Assembly (NCBI GenBank): GCA_022563655.1
Contig: JADFMW010000058.1
Coordinates: 1-11,910, forward strand
Length of the DNA: 11,910 nt
Reading direction: 5' to 3'
DNA from: Pseudomonadota bacterium
GTDB lineage: Bacteria; Pseudomonadota; Alphaproteobacteria; JAAXGF01
Of the stretch, positions 5,912-11,910 are shown piece by piece. A program made the position numbers and the translations under genes. Within the stretch, counting starts at the first letter, position 1. Each line of letters opens with the position of its first letter. Under the pieces are notes generated by a model, which was not told the origin of the DNA, ran no database searches, and worked only from the letters and a program-made list of their open reading frames with translations.

Positions 5912-6529
5912 ATGCTGATCTCACCGGCTTACGCCCAGGCCGCGGGTGGCGGCGGCTTATTCGGGGGCGGTTTGATGGGGCTGCTGCCGTTTCTCTTGAT
6001 TTTTGTCGTGTTTTATTTCCTGCTGATTCGGCCTCAGCAAACAAAGATGAAAAAACACCGGGAGATGATCGGCAGCCTGCGGCGCGGCGACCGCATCGTC
6101 ACCGGGGGCGGCATCGTCGGGCGCGTCACCCGCGTCGAGGGCGACAACGAGCTGATCGTCGAGATCGCGCCGGACGTGCGCGTGCGGGTGCGCCAGGCAA
6201 CCGTTGCCGAGCTGATGGCGCGCACCGGGTCGGCGGCTCGTGAAGAGGTGCGCCCACAGAAAGAAAAAGCGGCCCCCGAGAAACGAGCTGCGAAAGCGGA
6301 CTACTATTCGGTCCTTGGGGTCCGAAGAACGGCTGCGGGAGAGAAAATTTCAAAGTCGTATCAGAGGCTTGCACAGAAATACCACCCCGATACGAACCCG
6401 AGTGATTCTCAAGCGCAGGCTAAATTAGAGGAGATAACGGAAGCCTATGACACTTTGAAGGATGTAAAACTGCGGAAAATTTATGACTCGCTCGGCCACG
6501 ACGAGTATCTGAAAATACAGAACACATAG
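5912..6529 (+). CDS. yajC: YajC with a C-terminal J domain (YajC-DnaJ fusion)
   Basis: YajC is a small single-span inner-membrane partner of SecD and SecF in the Sec translocon. The first ~110 residues are ordinary YajC: MLISPAYAQA, a Gly-rich stretch, one membrane helix (about 22-40, LMGLLPFLLIFVVFYFLLI), the signature RPQQTKMKKHREMI (40-53), and the soluble GDRIVTGGGIVGRV domain. A charged linker (about 110-129, rich in K, E, R and A) leads in frame into a full J domain at 130-200: helix I DYYSVLGV, helix II ISKSYQRLAQKY, HPD at 158-160, helix III AKLEEITEAYDTL and helix IV KLRKIYDSLGH. There is no G/F region or zinc finger. Bacterial YajC is normally about 90-130 residues; this one is 205. 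YajC's C-terminus faces the cytoplasm, so the J domain should meet DnaK there. The J part is much lower in GC than its surroundings, which suggests acquisition. No separate start codon with a ribosome-binding site is seen for the J domain. Confidence 0.88.
   Translation: MLISPAYAQAAGGGGLFGGGLMGLLPFLLIFVVFYFLLIRPQQTKMKKHREMIGSLRRGDRIVTGGGIVGRVTRVEGDNELIVEIAPDVRVRVRQATVAELMARTGSAAREEVRPQKEKAAPEKRAAKADYYSVLGVRRTAAGEKISKSYQRLAQKYHPDTNPSDSQAQAKLEEITEAYDTLKDVKLRKIYDSLGHDEYLKIQNT
6299..6529 (+). other. J-domain segment of low GC inside the yajC frame
   Basis: By hand count, 6301-6530 has 108 G/C in 230 bases (about 47%), whereas 6061-6240, the YajC core just before it, has 134 in 180 (about 74%). 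Codons change as well, with many A- or T-ending codons (aaa, att, tta, gta) that the neighbours avoid. The shift begins in the linker at about 6255 and ends just before secD. The wording AKADYYSVLGV resembles a DnaJ-type N-terminus, with Ala (GCT) where a free-standing protein would have its Met. Confidence 0.85.
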
Positions 6530-6540
6530 GCTTTTCGTAT

Positions 6541-8124
6541 ATGCTGTACTTCTCGCGCTTGAAGGTCTACATGATCCTCGGGTTGTGCGCCCTGGGGCTC
6601 TTGTTCGCCGCGCCCAACCTGGTGTCGCGCGAGCGGGCCGAGGCGCTGCCGACCTGGCTGCCGCACAAGCAGATCAGCCTGGGCCTCGATCTGCAGGGCG
6701 GCTCGCACCTGTTGCTCGAGGTCGATATCGCCGCGGTGGTGCGCGAGCGCCTGGTCGCGGTGGTCGATGCGACGCGCGTGGCGCTGCGCGGCGCGCGCAT
6801 CGCTTACACGGGGCTCGGCGTGACCGCCAGCGGGGTGAGCGTCCGGGTGACCGATCCCGGCGACGACGCGCGGGCGCGCGAGGTGCTCACGGGCGTCGAA
6901 CGCAACATCATCTTGACCACGAGCGGCGACGGCCAGATCAGTCTGACGCTGAGCCCGCAGGCGGTGAAGGCGATGAGCGAATCGGCGGTGAGCCAGTCGA
7001 TCGAGATCGTGCGCCGGCGCATCGACGAACTCGGCACGCGCGAGCCGACGATCCAGCGCCAGGGCAGCGACCGCATCCTGGTTCAGATCCCGGGGATCGA
7101 CGACCCCGACCGCGTCAAGGCGTTGCTCGGCAAGACGGCGAAGCTCGCCTTCCGGATGGTTGATCCCAACACCTCGCTGGCCGACGCCCTCGCCGGCCGG
7201 CTGCCGCCCGGCTCCGAGTTGATCCCGTCCGACGACGAGGTCGACCAGACGGGCCAACCGCGGCTGTACGTGGTGCGCAAGCGGGTGGTGGTCGGCGGCG
7301 AACGGCTGGTCGACGCCCAGGCGGCGATGGATCCTCAGACCGGCCAGCCGATCGTGTCGTTCCGCTTCGACACCGTGGGCGGGCGCAAGTTCGGCAAGGT
7401 GACGAGCGAAAGCGTCGGCCGCCTACTCGCCATCGTGCTCGACAACAAGGTGATCAGCGCGCCCCGCATCCAAAGCGCGATCACCGGCGGCAGCGGCATC
7501 ATCACGGGCCGCTTCACGGTCCAGGAAACGACCGATCTCGCGCTCTTGTTGCGCGCCGGCGCCCTGCCCGCGCCGCTCACCATCCTCGAGGAGCGCTCCG
7601 TGGGCCCCGACCTCGGCGCCGATTCGATCCGCGCCGGCAAGATCGCCGCCGTTCTCAGCTTGGTCCTGGTCCTCGTCTTCATGGGCACGTGCTACGGCCT
7701 GTTCGGGCTTGCCGCCAACATCGCGCTCTTGATCAACATCGGAATGATCGCCGGCGCGCTCTCGTTCCTGCAGGCGACGCTGACCCTGCCGGGCATCGCC
7801 GGCATCGTGCTGACCATCGGCATGGCGGTCGACGCCAACGTTCTCGTGTTCGAGCGCATCCGCGAGGAGGTCGCCGGCGGCCGAACGCCGTTCTCCGCGG
7901 TCGACGCCGGCTACAAGCGCGCGCTGACCACGATCATCGACTCGAACGTGACCACCTTTATCGCGGCGATCCTGTTGTTCGGTCTCGGCTCGGGTCCGGT
8001 CAAGGGGTTCGGCGTGACGCTTTCCATCGGCATCGCCACGTCGATGTTCACGGCGGTGATGGTGACGCGCCTGATGGTGGTCGCCTGGCTGCGCCGGCGC
8101 CGCCCGCAAGCGCTGCCGATCTGA
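6541..8124 (+). CDS. secD: Protein translocase subunit SecD
   Basis: SecD works with SecF as a proton-driven partner of SecYEG that helps draw exported proteins into the periplasm and release them. It has 527 residues, typical for a stand-alone alphaproteobacterial SecD. An N-terminal membrane helix (about 10-28) is followed by LGLDLQGGSHLLLEVD with the DLQGG motif at 50-54. A large periplasmic region (about 60-360) contains RRRIDELGTREPTIQRQGSDRILVQIPG. The last ~165 residues form five membrane segments of the RND type, including GMAVDANVLVFERIREE with D431, the counterpart of the conserved proton-pathway aspartate (D519 in E. coli). The ATG at 6541 lies 11 bp after the yajC fusion stop, with only a weak AGG overlapping that stop as a ribosome-binding site, so translation may be coupled to the upstream frame. 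Confidence 0.97.
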   Translation: MLYFSRLKVYMILGLCALGLLFAAPNLVSRERAEALPTWLPHKQISLGLDLQGGSHLLLEVDIAAVVRERLVAVVDATRVALRGARIAYTGLGVTASGVSVRVTDPGDDARAREVLTGVERNIILTTSGDGQISLTLSPQAVKAMSESAVSQSIEIVRRRIDELGTREPTIQRQGSDRILVQIPGIDDPDRVKALLGKTAKLAFRMVDPNTSLADALAGRLPPGSELIPSDDEVDQTGQPRLYVVRKRVVVGGERLVDAQAAMDPQTGQPIVSFRFDTVGGRKFGKVTSESVGRLLAIVLDNKVISAPRIQSAITGGSGIITGRFTVQETTDLALLLRAGALPAPLTILEERSVGPDLGADSIRAGKIAAVLSLVLVLVFMGTCYGLFGLAANIALLINIGMIAGALSFLQATLTLPGIAGIVLTIGMAVDANVLVFERIREEVAGGRTPFSAVDAGYKRALTTIIDSNVTTFIAAILLFGLGSGPVKGFGVTLSIGIATSMFTAVMVTRLMVVAWLRRRRPQALPI

Positions 8125-8136
8125 TCGAGGCGCACG

Positions 8137-9105
8137 ATGCGGCCCCTACGCCTCATTCCGCACGAGACGCACATCCATTTCGTTGGCCTGCGCCGGTTGT
8201 TCTTCGCGGCGTCGCTCGCGGCGGTCGTCGCCTCGGGGGGGCTGTTCTTCGTGCGCGGCCTGAACCTCGGCATCGACTTTCTCGGCGGCATCATGCTCGA
8301 GGTGCAGACGCCGGGGCCGGCGAATCTGGCGCGCATGCGAAGCACGCTGGCCGGGCTCGGGCTCGGCGAGGTCGTGTTGCAGGAGTTCGGGGCGCCGAAC
8401 GACGTGCTGATCCGTGTCGCGTTGCCGCAGGGCGACGAGAATGCCAAGCTTGCCGTGATTGGCGCGGTCAAGCAGGCGCTCGCGGGGCTCGGCGACGGCG
8501 AGATGGTCTATCGCCGGGTCGAGACGGTCGGCGCCAAGGTGAGCGCCGAGCTGGTCAAGAACGGAATCATCGCGGTCGTCGCCGCCGTGATGCTGATGCT
8601 GCTCTATATCTGGTTCCGTTTCGAGTGGCAGTTCAGCATCGGCGCGGTGGTGGCGCTGGTGCACGACGTGGCGCTCACCATCGGCTTGTTCGCGCTGACC
8701 TCGATCGAGTTCAACCTCGCCAGCATCGCCGCCATCCTCACCATCGTCGGCTACTCGATCAACGATACCGTGGTCGTTTACGACCGGGTGCGCGAGAACC
8801 TGCGCAAGTACAAGACAATGCCGATGGAGGAACTGGCCGACCTCAGCCTCAACCAGACGCTGTCGCGCACCACGATGACCTCGATGACGACGCTATTGGC
8901 GCTGTTCGCGCTTTACCTGTTCGGCGGCAAGGTGATCGCGGGCTTCGTCATCGCCATGATGTGGGGCGTGGTCGTCGGCACCTACTCGTCGGTCTTCATC
9001 GCCGTCTCGCTGCTCCTGGAGATGCAGCCGCACCGTGCCGGCGAGGTGGATACGGCAGTGATCGCGGCCGGCCGCGAGGGCGGCAAGCGCTCCGACCGCC
9101 ACTGA
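8137..9105 (+). CDS. secF: Protein translocase subunit SecF
   Basis: SecF is the second half of the SecDF proton-driven secretion motor in the inner membrane. It has 322 residues, as expected. It has an N-terminal helix (about 14-36), the conserved GLNLGIDFLGGIMLEV segment, a periplasmic P1-like domain, then five membrane helices. GYSINDTVVVYDRVREN carries D210, the expected proton-pathway aspartate, and SRTTMTSMTTLLALFALYLFGG is the standard late motif. The Shine-Dalgarno GAGG (8127-8130) lies 6 nt before the ATG, just after the secD stop at 8122-8124. A weak 6-bp hairpin (9107-9126) follows the stop, but transcription probably continues into the next gene. Confidence 0.97.
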   Translation: MRPLRLIPHETHIHFVGLRRLFFAASLAAVVASGGLFFVRGLNLGIDFLGGIMLEVQTPGPANLARMRSTLAGLGLGEVVLQEFGAPNDVLIRVALPQGDENAKLAVIGAVKQALAGLGDGEMVYRRVETVGAKVSAELVKNGIIAVVAAVMLMLLYIWFRFEWQFSIGAVVALVHDVALTIGLFALTSIEFNLASIAAILTIVGYSINDTVVVYDRVRENLRKYKTMPMEELADLSLNQTLSRTTMTSMTTLLALFALYLFGGKVIAGFVIAMMWGVVVGTYSSVFIAVSLLLEMQPHRAGEVDTAVIAAGREGGKRSDRH

Positions 9106-9183
9106 TCGCCGGCGCGGGCCCCGGCGTGTGCCGCGCGCCGCCCGTGGCGCAACCGATGCAAGCGATGCGGCGTTGACCGGACG

Positions 9184-9561
9184 ATGGACATCACCCCTCT
9201 CATACCGGCCGGGCGTGGCCTGATCCAGGCCTACGGCGAGGGCGGCTTCAGGATTGCCGGCGCGCGGGTGACCGGCTCGGTGCTGGTGTTTCTCGAGCGC
9301 GTCGCGCCGTGGCCGGTCGAGCGCTTCGCCGAGGTGACCCTGGCGAGCCTCGAAGAGGTGCTGGCGGAGACGCCCAAGGTCGAGCTCCTCCTGGTCGGCT
9401 GCGGCCAGCGCCCGCTGCCGGCCCCGCCAAGCCTCCGCGAAGGTCTGCTGGGCGCCGGCGTCGCGGCCGAGTTCATGGACACCGGCGCCGCGTGTCGCAC
9501 GTTTAACGTGCTGCTCGCCGAGGAGCGCCGGGTCGCCGCGGCGCTGATCGCGGTGCCCTGA
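9184..9561 (+). CDS. Mth938-like (DUF498) domain protein
   Basis: A 125-residue soluble protein of the Mth938/DUF498 family, to which the mitochondrial complex I assembly factor NDUFAF3 belongs. Visible features are GEGGFRIAGARVTGSVLVF, the core strand VELLLVGCGQRPLPAPPSLREGL written here in two parts as VELLLVGCGQRP and LPAPPSLREGL, and the C-terminal EFMDTGAACRTFNVLLAEERRVAAALIA, with the MDTGAACRT(F/Y)NVL wording usual in alphaproteobacteria. Its position after secD-secF is a recurring arrangement and has been used to link the family to membrane-protein insertion or assembly. It is 78 bp downstream of secF with no promoter seen between, so it is likely the last gene of the yajC operon, ending before a strong hairpin. 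No enzymatic residues are evident; a bacterial role in respiratory complex assembly is inference. Confidence 0.9.
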   Translation: MDITPLIPAGRGLIQAYGEGGFRIAGARVTGSVLVFLERVAPWPVERFAEVTLASLEEVLAETPKVELLLVGCGQRPLPAPPSLREGLLGAGVAAEFMDTGAACRTFNVLLAEERRVAAALIAVP

Positions 9562-9591
9562 GACTCGAATGCGACCGGCGACCGGCGAAGA

Positions 9592-9617
9592 GGAAAGGGG
9601 CCTTGCGGCCCCTTTCC
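9592..9617. terminator. Strong hairpin between convergent genes (bidirectional terminator)
   Basis: GGAAAGGGGCC (9592-9602) and GGCCCCTTTCC (9607-9617) form a perfect 11-bp stem with a 4-nt TTGC loop. It lies between the stops of the Mth938-family gene (9561) and the minus-strand membrane protein gene (9643), the expected place for a shared terminator. Long T-tracts are lacking on both sides, as is common in high-GC genomes. Confidence 0.75.
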
Positions 9618-9642
9618 GGCGTCACCCGTCGCGCCGTCGAGA

Positions 9643-10248
9643 TCAGAAAAGGTTCTGCGCCGAGACCATGGCGTAGAGCATGGGGATCGACAGCAACGTG
9701 TTGGTGCGCGAGAACAGCATGGCGGTGCGCACCGCCTTCTTCTTCTCGTCGTCCGACGCCTCGACGAGGCCCAGCACCTTCTTCTGGTTCGGCCAGATGA
9801 CGAACCAGACGTTGAACCACATGATGGCGCCCAGCCACATGCCGATACCGATGGCGGCGTGCTTGGCCACCCCGTCGGCCTGACCGATCATGATCGCGTC
9901 GACGAGGTAGCCGTTCAGCCCCGCCAGGATCAGGCCGGTGACGATCGTCGCCATCGCCGCCCAGCGGAACCAGAACAGCGCCGCGGGCGCGATCACCTTG
10001 CCGATCGCCGGCTTTTGCTCGTCGGGAATCTTCGGCATCGACGGGATCTGGACGAAGTTGAAGTACCACAACAGGCCGATCCACATCACCCCGCTGAGCA
10101 CGTGAAGCCAGCGGAAGAAGAATGGGCCGAAGTCGGACGCGACAAAGCCTTGCGCCAAGTAGATGATGAACAGCACCGCCGCCAGCGCGACGCCGGCCGC
10201 GATGGTGTTGGTCAATGATTCGAGAATCTTGCTCAGAATCTTGCTCAT
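9643..10248 (-). CDS. PuuD-like (urate hydroxylase N-terminal type) membrane protein, short form
   Basis: A 201-residue inner-membrane protein with about four hydrophobic helices. It resembles the membrane domain of urate hydroxylase PuuD (urate oxidase N-terminal family): FRWLHVLSGVMWIGLLWYF with H49, VAKHAAIGIGMWLGAIMWF with H130, NVWFVIWPNQKKVLG, and the terminal SRTNTLLSIPMLYAMV. True PuuD proteins carry a C-terminal cytochrome c domain; here there is none and no CxxCH, so urate oxidation cannot be assumed. The histidines in membrane helices hint at haem binding, which is inference. Short relatives are widespread and often poorly or wrongly named. The ATG at 10248 has a GGAGG (10260-10264, minus strand) 11 nt upstream. 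The first residues, SKILSKILE, come from a perfect 12-bp tandem duplication (10223-10246). It has its own promoter and stands alone. Confidence 0.8.
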   Translation of the reverse strand: MSKILSKILESLTNTIAAGVALAAVLFIIYLAQGFVASDFGPFFFRWLHVLSGVMWIGLLWYFNFVQIPSMPKIPDEQKPAIGKVIAPAALFWFRWAAMATIVTGLILAGLNGYLVDAIMIGQADGVAKHAAIGIGMWLGAIMWFNVWFVIWPNQKKVLGLVEASDDEKKKAVRTAMLFSRTNTLLSIPMLYAMVSAQNLF

Positions 10249-10595
10249 TGCGTAACCCCCCTCCAGGAATCCGGATCGTTTCCTACGCGAGCATTCCCAA
10301 TATACGGCAAAATATCAGTTGTTCAAATCCCAACCGGGATCGCGCGCGTCCGCGAAAGCGTGAGCCAGCCGATGCTCGGCCTGATCGGCCCCAAGTGGTG
10401 GCGCGACGCTATCGCCGGCATTTACGACGGCCAAGCTTCTACGGTGGGCCAGCAAGACCGGAGCGCCGCGATTTCCTGCCTGCGCCGAAGCAGGTGACAA
10501 CGGCGGCGGGAATCGACATGCTCGGAGCTGACCGCACCGCCCGCGCCGGCTATGGCAAGGTTCGCCGTGACGGTCAACGCCGTGGGAGACGATCG
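10249..10595. other. Intergenic region between divergent PuuD-like gene and purC
   Basis: This 347-bp stretch has no gene I can support. Its left part (10249-10326) holds the Shine-Dalgarno, leader and promoter of the minus-strand gene. The rest (10327-10580) is GC-rich. One frame contains a short run (10372-10497, 41 codons, ATG to TGA) that begins MLGLIGPKWWRDAIAGIYDG and looks somewhat protein-like, but it lacks a ribosome-binding site and a recognisable family. The frame leading into purC is open upstream to 10215, yet its wording is Arg/Pro-rich and shadow-like. A purC promoter is not evident by eye. Confidence 0.5.
10299..10326 (-). promoter_or_regulatory. Candidate promoter for the PuuD-like gene
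   Basis: On the minus strand TTGAAC (10321-10326) and TATATT (10299-10304) are 16 bp apart, in the only AT-rich patch of this intergenic region, 50 bp upstream of the start codon. The -35 matches four of six consensus bases and the -10 five of six. Confidence 0.5.
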
Positions 10596-11492
10596 ATGAC
10601 CGAGACCTTGACGAGATCCAAGCTGCCAGGCCTGTCGCTGCTCATGCGCGGCAAGGTGAGAGACATCTACGCCGTCGGCGCGGACCGCCTCCTCATCGTC
10701 GCCACCGACCGCATCTCGGCGTTCGACGTCGTCCTGCCGACCCCGATTCCGGGCAAGGGCGCGGTGCTGACGGCGCTGTCGAACTTCTGGTTCGACCGCA
10801 CCCGCCACATCGTTCCCAACCATCTGACCGACGCCACGCTCGACGCCGTCGTGCCCGACGCCGCCGAGCGGGCACGCCTCGAGGGGCGCGCGGTGGTCGT
10901 GCAACGGCTTCAGCCATTGCCCATCGAGGCCATCGTGCGCGGCTACATCGCGGGCTCGGGCTGGCTGGATTACCGGCGCACGGGCGCGCTGTGCGGCATT
11001 GCCCTGCCGGCGGGCCTGCGCGAGGCCGAGCGGCTCCCCGAGCCGCTGTTCACCCCCTCGACCAAGGCTCAAGCCGGCGCGCACGACGAGAACATCGACT
11101 TCGAGCGCGCCGTCGAGCTGGTCGGAAAGGAGACGGCCGTCCAGGTAGCGACGGCGAGCGTAGCGATCTACCGGCTGGCGCGGGACCATGCCGCGGCGCG
11201 CGGCATCATCGTCGCCGACACCAAGTTCGAGTTCGGCCTCGACGAGAACGGCGGGCTGGTCCTGATCGACGAGCTGCTGACCTCCGATTCCTCGCGCTTC
11301 TGGCCGGCCGACTCGTACAGCCCCGGCGGCAGTCCGCCGAGCTTCGACAAGCAGTTCGTGCGCGACTATCTCGAGCGCGTCGGCTGGGACAAGCGAGCGC
11401 CCGCGCCGGAGCTGCCGCCCGACATCGTCGCCCGGACGGCCGAGAAATATCGCGAGGCGCTAACGCGGCTCGTCGGCCGGGCCTCGGCGTAA
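10596..11492 (+). CDS. purC: SAICAR synthetase (phosphoribosylaminoimidazole-succinocarboxamide synthase)
   Basis: PurC joins CAIR and aspartate with ATP to give SAICAR in cytoplasmic de novo purine synthesis. It has 298 residues, the longer form resembling the yeast Ade1 type rather than the ~240-residue E. coli form. Landmarks are the nucleotide-binding MRGKVRDIY (17-25), ATDRISAFDVVLPTPIPGKG (36-55), QRLQPLPIEAIVRGYIAGSGW (103-123), TPSTKAQAGAHDENI (153-167), VADTKFEFG (206-214), LIDELLTSDSSRFW (223-236) and SFDKQFVRDYL (249-259). The ATG at 10596 is chosen because GGGAG (10584-10588) lies 7 nt upstream and homologous wording starts soon after; the frame is open further upstream, but that stretch shows no family sequence. 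It stands alone between a divergent membrane-protein gene and ctrA, away from other pur genes. Confidence 0.96.
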   Translation: MTETLTRSKLPGLSLLMRGKVRDIYAVGADRLLIVATDRISAFDVVLPTPIPGKGAVLTALSNFWFDRTRHIVPNHLTDATLDAVVPDAAERARLEGRAVVVQRLQPLPIEAIVRGYIAGSGWLDYRRTGALCGIALPAGLREAERLPEPLFTPSTKAQAGAHDENIDFERAVELVGKETAVQVATASVAIYRLARDHAAARGIIVADTKFEFGLDENGGLVLIDELLTSDSSRFWPADSYSPGGSPPSFDKQFVRDYLERVGWDKRAPAPELPPDIVARTAEKYREALTRLVGRASA

Positions 11493-11511
11493 CCCCGCCC
11501 AAATCCCTTTG

Positions 11512-11537
11512 GTCCGGGCGCGTCGCGGCGCCCGGAC
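11512..11537 (+). terminator. Hairpin after purC
   Basis: GTCCGGGCGC (11512-11521) and GCGCCCGGAC (11528-11537) form a perfect 10-bp stem with a 6-nt loop, 19 bp after the purC stop. No T-tract follows, so its strength as an intrinsic terminator is uncertain. Confidence 0.6.
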
Positions 11538-11564
11538 GCGGGCCGTCGACTGCCTGCGCGTCGT

Positions 11565-11579
11565 TTAACGAATTCTTTA
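11565..11579 (+). promoter_or_regulatory. Candidate CtrA-binding box upstream of ctrA
   Basis: TTAA (11565-11568), seven bases, then TTTA (11576-11579) differs by one base from the CtrA consensus TTAA-N7-TTAA. It lies about 70 bp before the ctrA start. A second AT-rich element, the 10-bp palindrome TTAACGTTAA (11602-11611), holds two further TTAA half-sites 36 bp before the start. CtrA regulates its own gene in Caulobacter, so autoregulation is plausible here. Confidence 0.4.
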
Positions 11580-11646
11580 CACAGCGGGGCTAAGTGTCTG
11601 GTTAACGTTAAGCTTTGTTGAGAAGAATTCGCAAGAGGAATTTGCA

Positions 11647-11910
11647 GTGCGGGTCTTACTGGTCGAGGACGACACATCGACGGCGAAAGCCATCGAGCGG
11701 ATGCTCGCATCCGAGGGGTTTGTCTGCGACTCCACCGACCTGGGCGAGGACGGGCTCGAGATCGGCAAGCTCTACGATTACGACATCATCATTCTCGATC
11801 TGATGCTGCCCGACATCGACGGCTACGAGGTGTTGCGCCGGCTGCGCGCGGCCAAGGTGCGCACGCCGATCCTCATCCTCTCGGGTCTCGCCGCGCCCGA
11901 CGACAAGATC
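11647..11910 (+). CDS. ctrA: Cell-cycle response regulator CtrA, N-terminal part (runs off the right end)
   Basis: CtrA is the OmpR-type response regulator that controls cell-cycle, division or motility genes in alphaproteobacteria. The 88 residues present are receiver domain: VRVLLVEDD with the acidic pair D8-D9, phosphoacceptor D51 in IIILDLMLPDIDGYEVLRRL, and S79 in TPILILSGL. The wording TTDLGE(D/E)G...GKLYDYDIIILDL is close to Caulobacter CtrA (here STDLGEDG). The lysine of the receiver and the C-terminal DNA-binding domain lie beyond the window. The start is a GTG at 11647, preceded by AGGA (11636-11639) at 7 nt; this gives the standard second-residue register for CtrA, and there is no nearby in-frame ATG. 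The gene is monocistronic at its 5' side, following a hairpin after purC. Confidence 0.93.
   Translation, partial: MRVLLVEDDTSTAKAIERMLASEGFVCDSTDLGEDGLEIGKLYDYDIIILDLMLPDIDGYEVLRRLRAAKVRTPILILSGLAAPDDKI

Noticed and set aside
6214..6529. J domain as a separate gene starting inside yajC
   Set aside because: Possible starts (ATG at 6214, GTG at 6248) lack a properly spaced ribosome-binding site, and no stop separates them from YajC. A fusion is the simpler reading.
9107..9126. Terminator after secF
   Set aside because: It has only a 6-bp stem with an 8-nt loop and no T-tract, while a far stronger hairpin follows the next gene.
7689..9176. 495-codon plus-strand frame across secD and secF
   Set aside because: SecD and SecF are unmistakable in the other frames; this one has no hydrophobic segments or motifs.
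10215..10595. N-terminal extension of purC in the same frame
   Set aside because: It would overlap the divergent PuuD-like gene, is low-complexity Arg/Pro sequence, and the ATG at 10596 has a well-placed GGGAG.

Overview
The window is high-GC DNA. From about position 1,512 to the right end it reads as one alphaproteobacterial chromosome segment, of Rhodospirillales-like flavour. The reasons are a CtrA-type response regulator with conserved alphaproteobacterial wording, the order serS / pcm / LysM-M23 lipoprotein / DUF815 ATPase (opposite strand) / yajC / secD / secF / Mth938-family gene, and a ~300-residue PurC. The taxonomic placement is inferred from protein wording and gene order, not from a search.

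Layout. Positions 1-152 hold two near-identical 76-bp tandem repeat units with a strong inverted repeat. Positions 149-1519 (minus strand) are the C-terminal part of a VWFA-related protein of the kind common in Acidobacteriota. It has no N-terminus: its frame stops making sense at a perfect 10-bp palindrome (1511-1520). On the other side of that palindrome, on the plus strand, begins the C-terminal half of tatC, which lacks its N-terminal half. Two headless genes meeting head-to-head at a palindrome look like a chimeric join or a rearrangement breakpoint.

Positions 1967-4893 carry serS, pcm and a LysM/M23 lipoprotein, packed with 2-3 bp gaps. surE, which often sits between serS and pcm in alphaproteobacteria, is absent. 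A convergent DUF815 ATPase follows on the minus strand. A divergent promoter region (5758-5911) then drives the Sec accessory operon yajC-secD-secF, followed by an Mth938/DUF498 gene and a strong hairpin (9592-9617). A short PuuD-like membrane protein lies on the minus strand (9643-10248). It is followed by a 347-bp gap, purC, another hairpin, and the start of ctrA, which runs off the right end.

The most unusual feature is in yajC. After a normal ~110-residue YajC the frame continues, without a stop, into a complete J domain with an intact HPD motif, ending 11 bp before secD. That added part is about 47% GC by hand count, against about 74% in the YajC core just before it. A YajC-J fusion would place a DnaK-recruiting domain on the cytoplasmic face of the SecDF-YajC complex. 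This architecture is unknown to me and is the best candidate here for something new, provided it is not an assembly artefact.

The genes serve envelope protein export (TatC remnant, YajC, SecD, SecF), cell-wall remodelling (LysM/M23 factor), protein repair (Pcm), translation (SerRS), purine synthesis (PurC) and cell-cycle control (CtrA).
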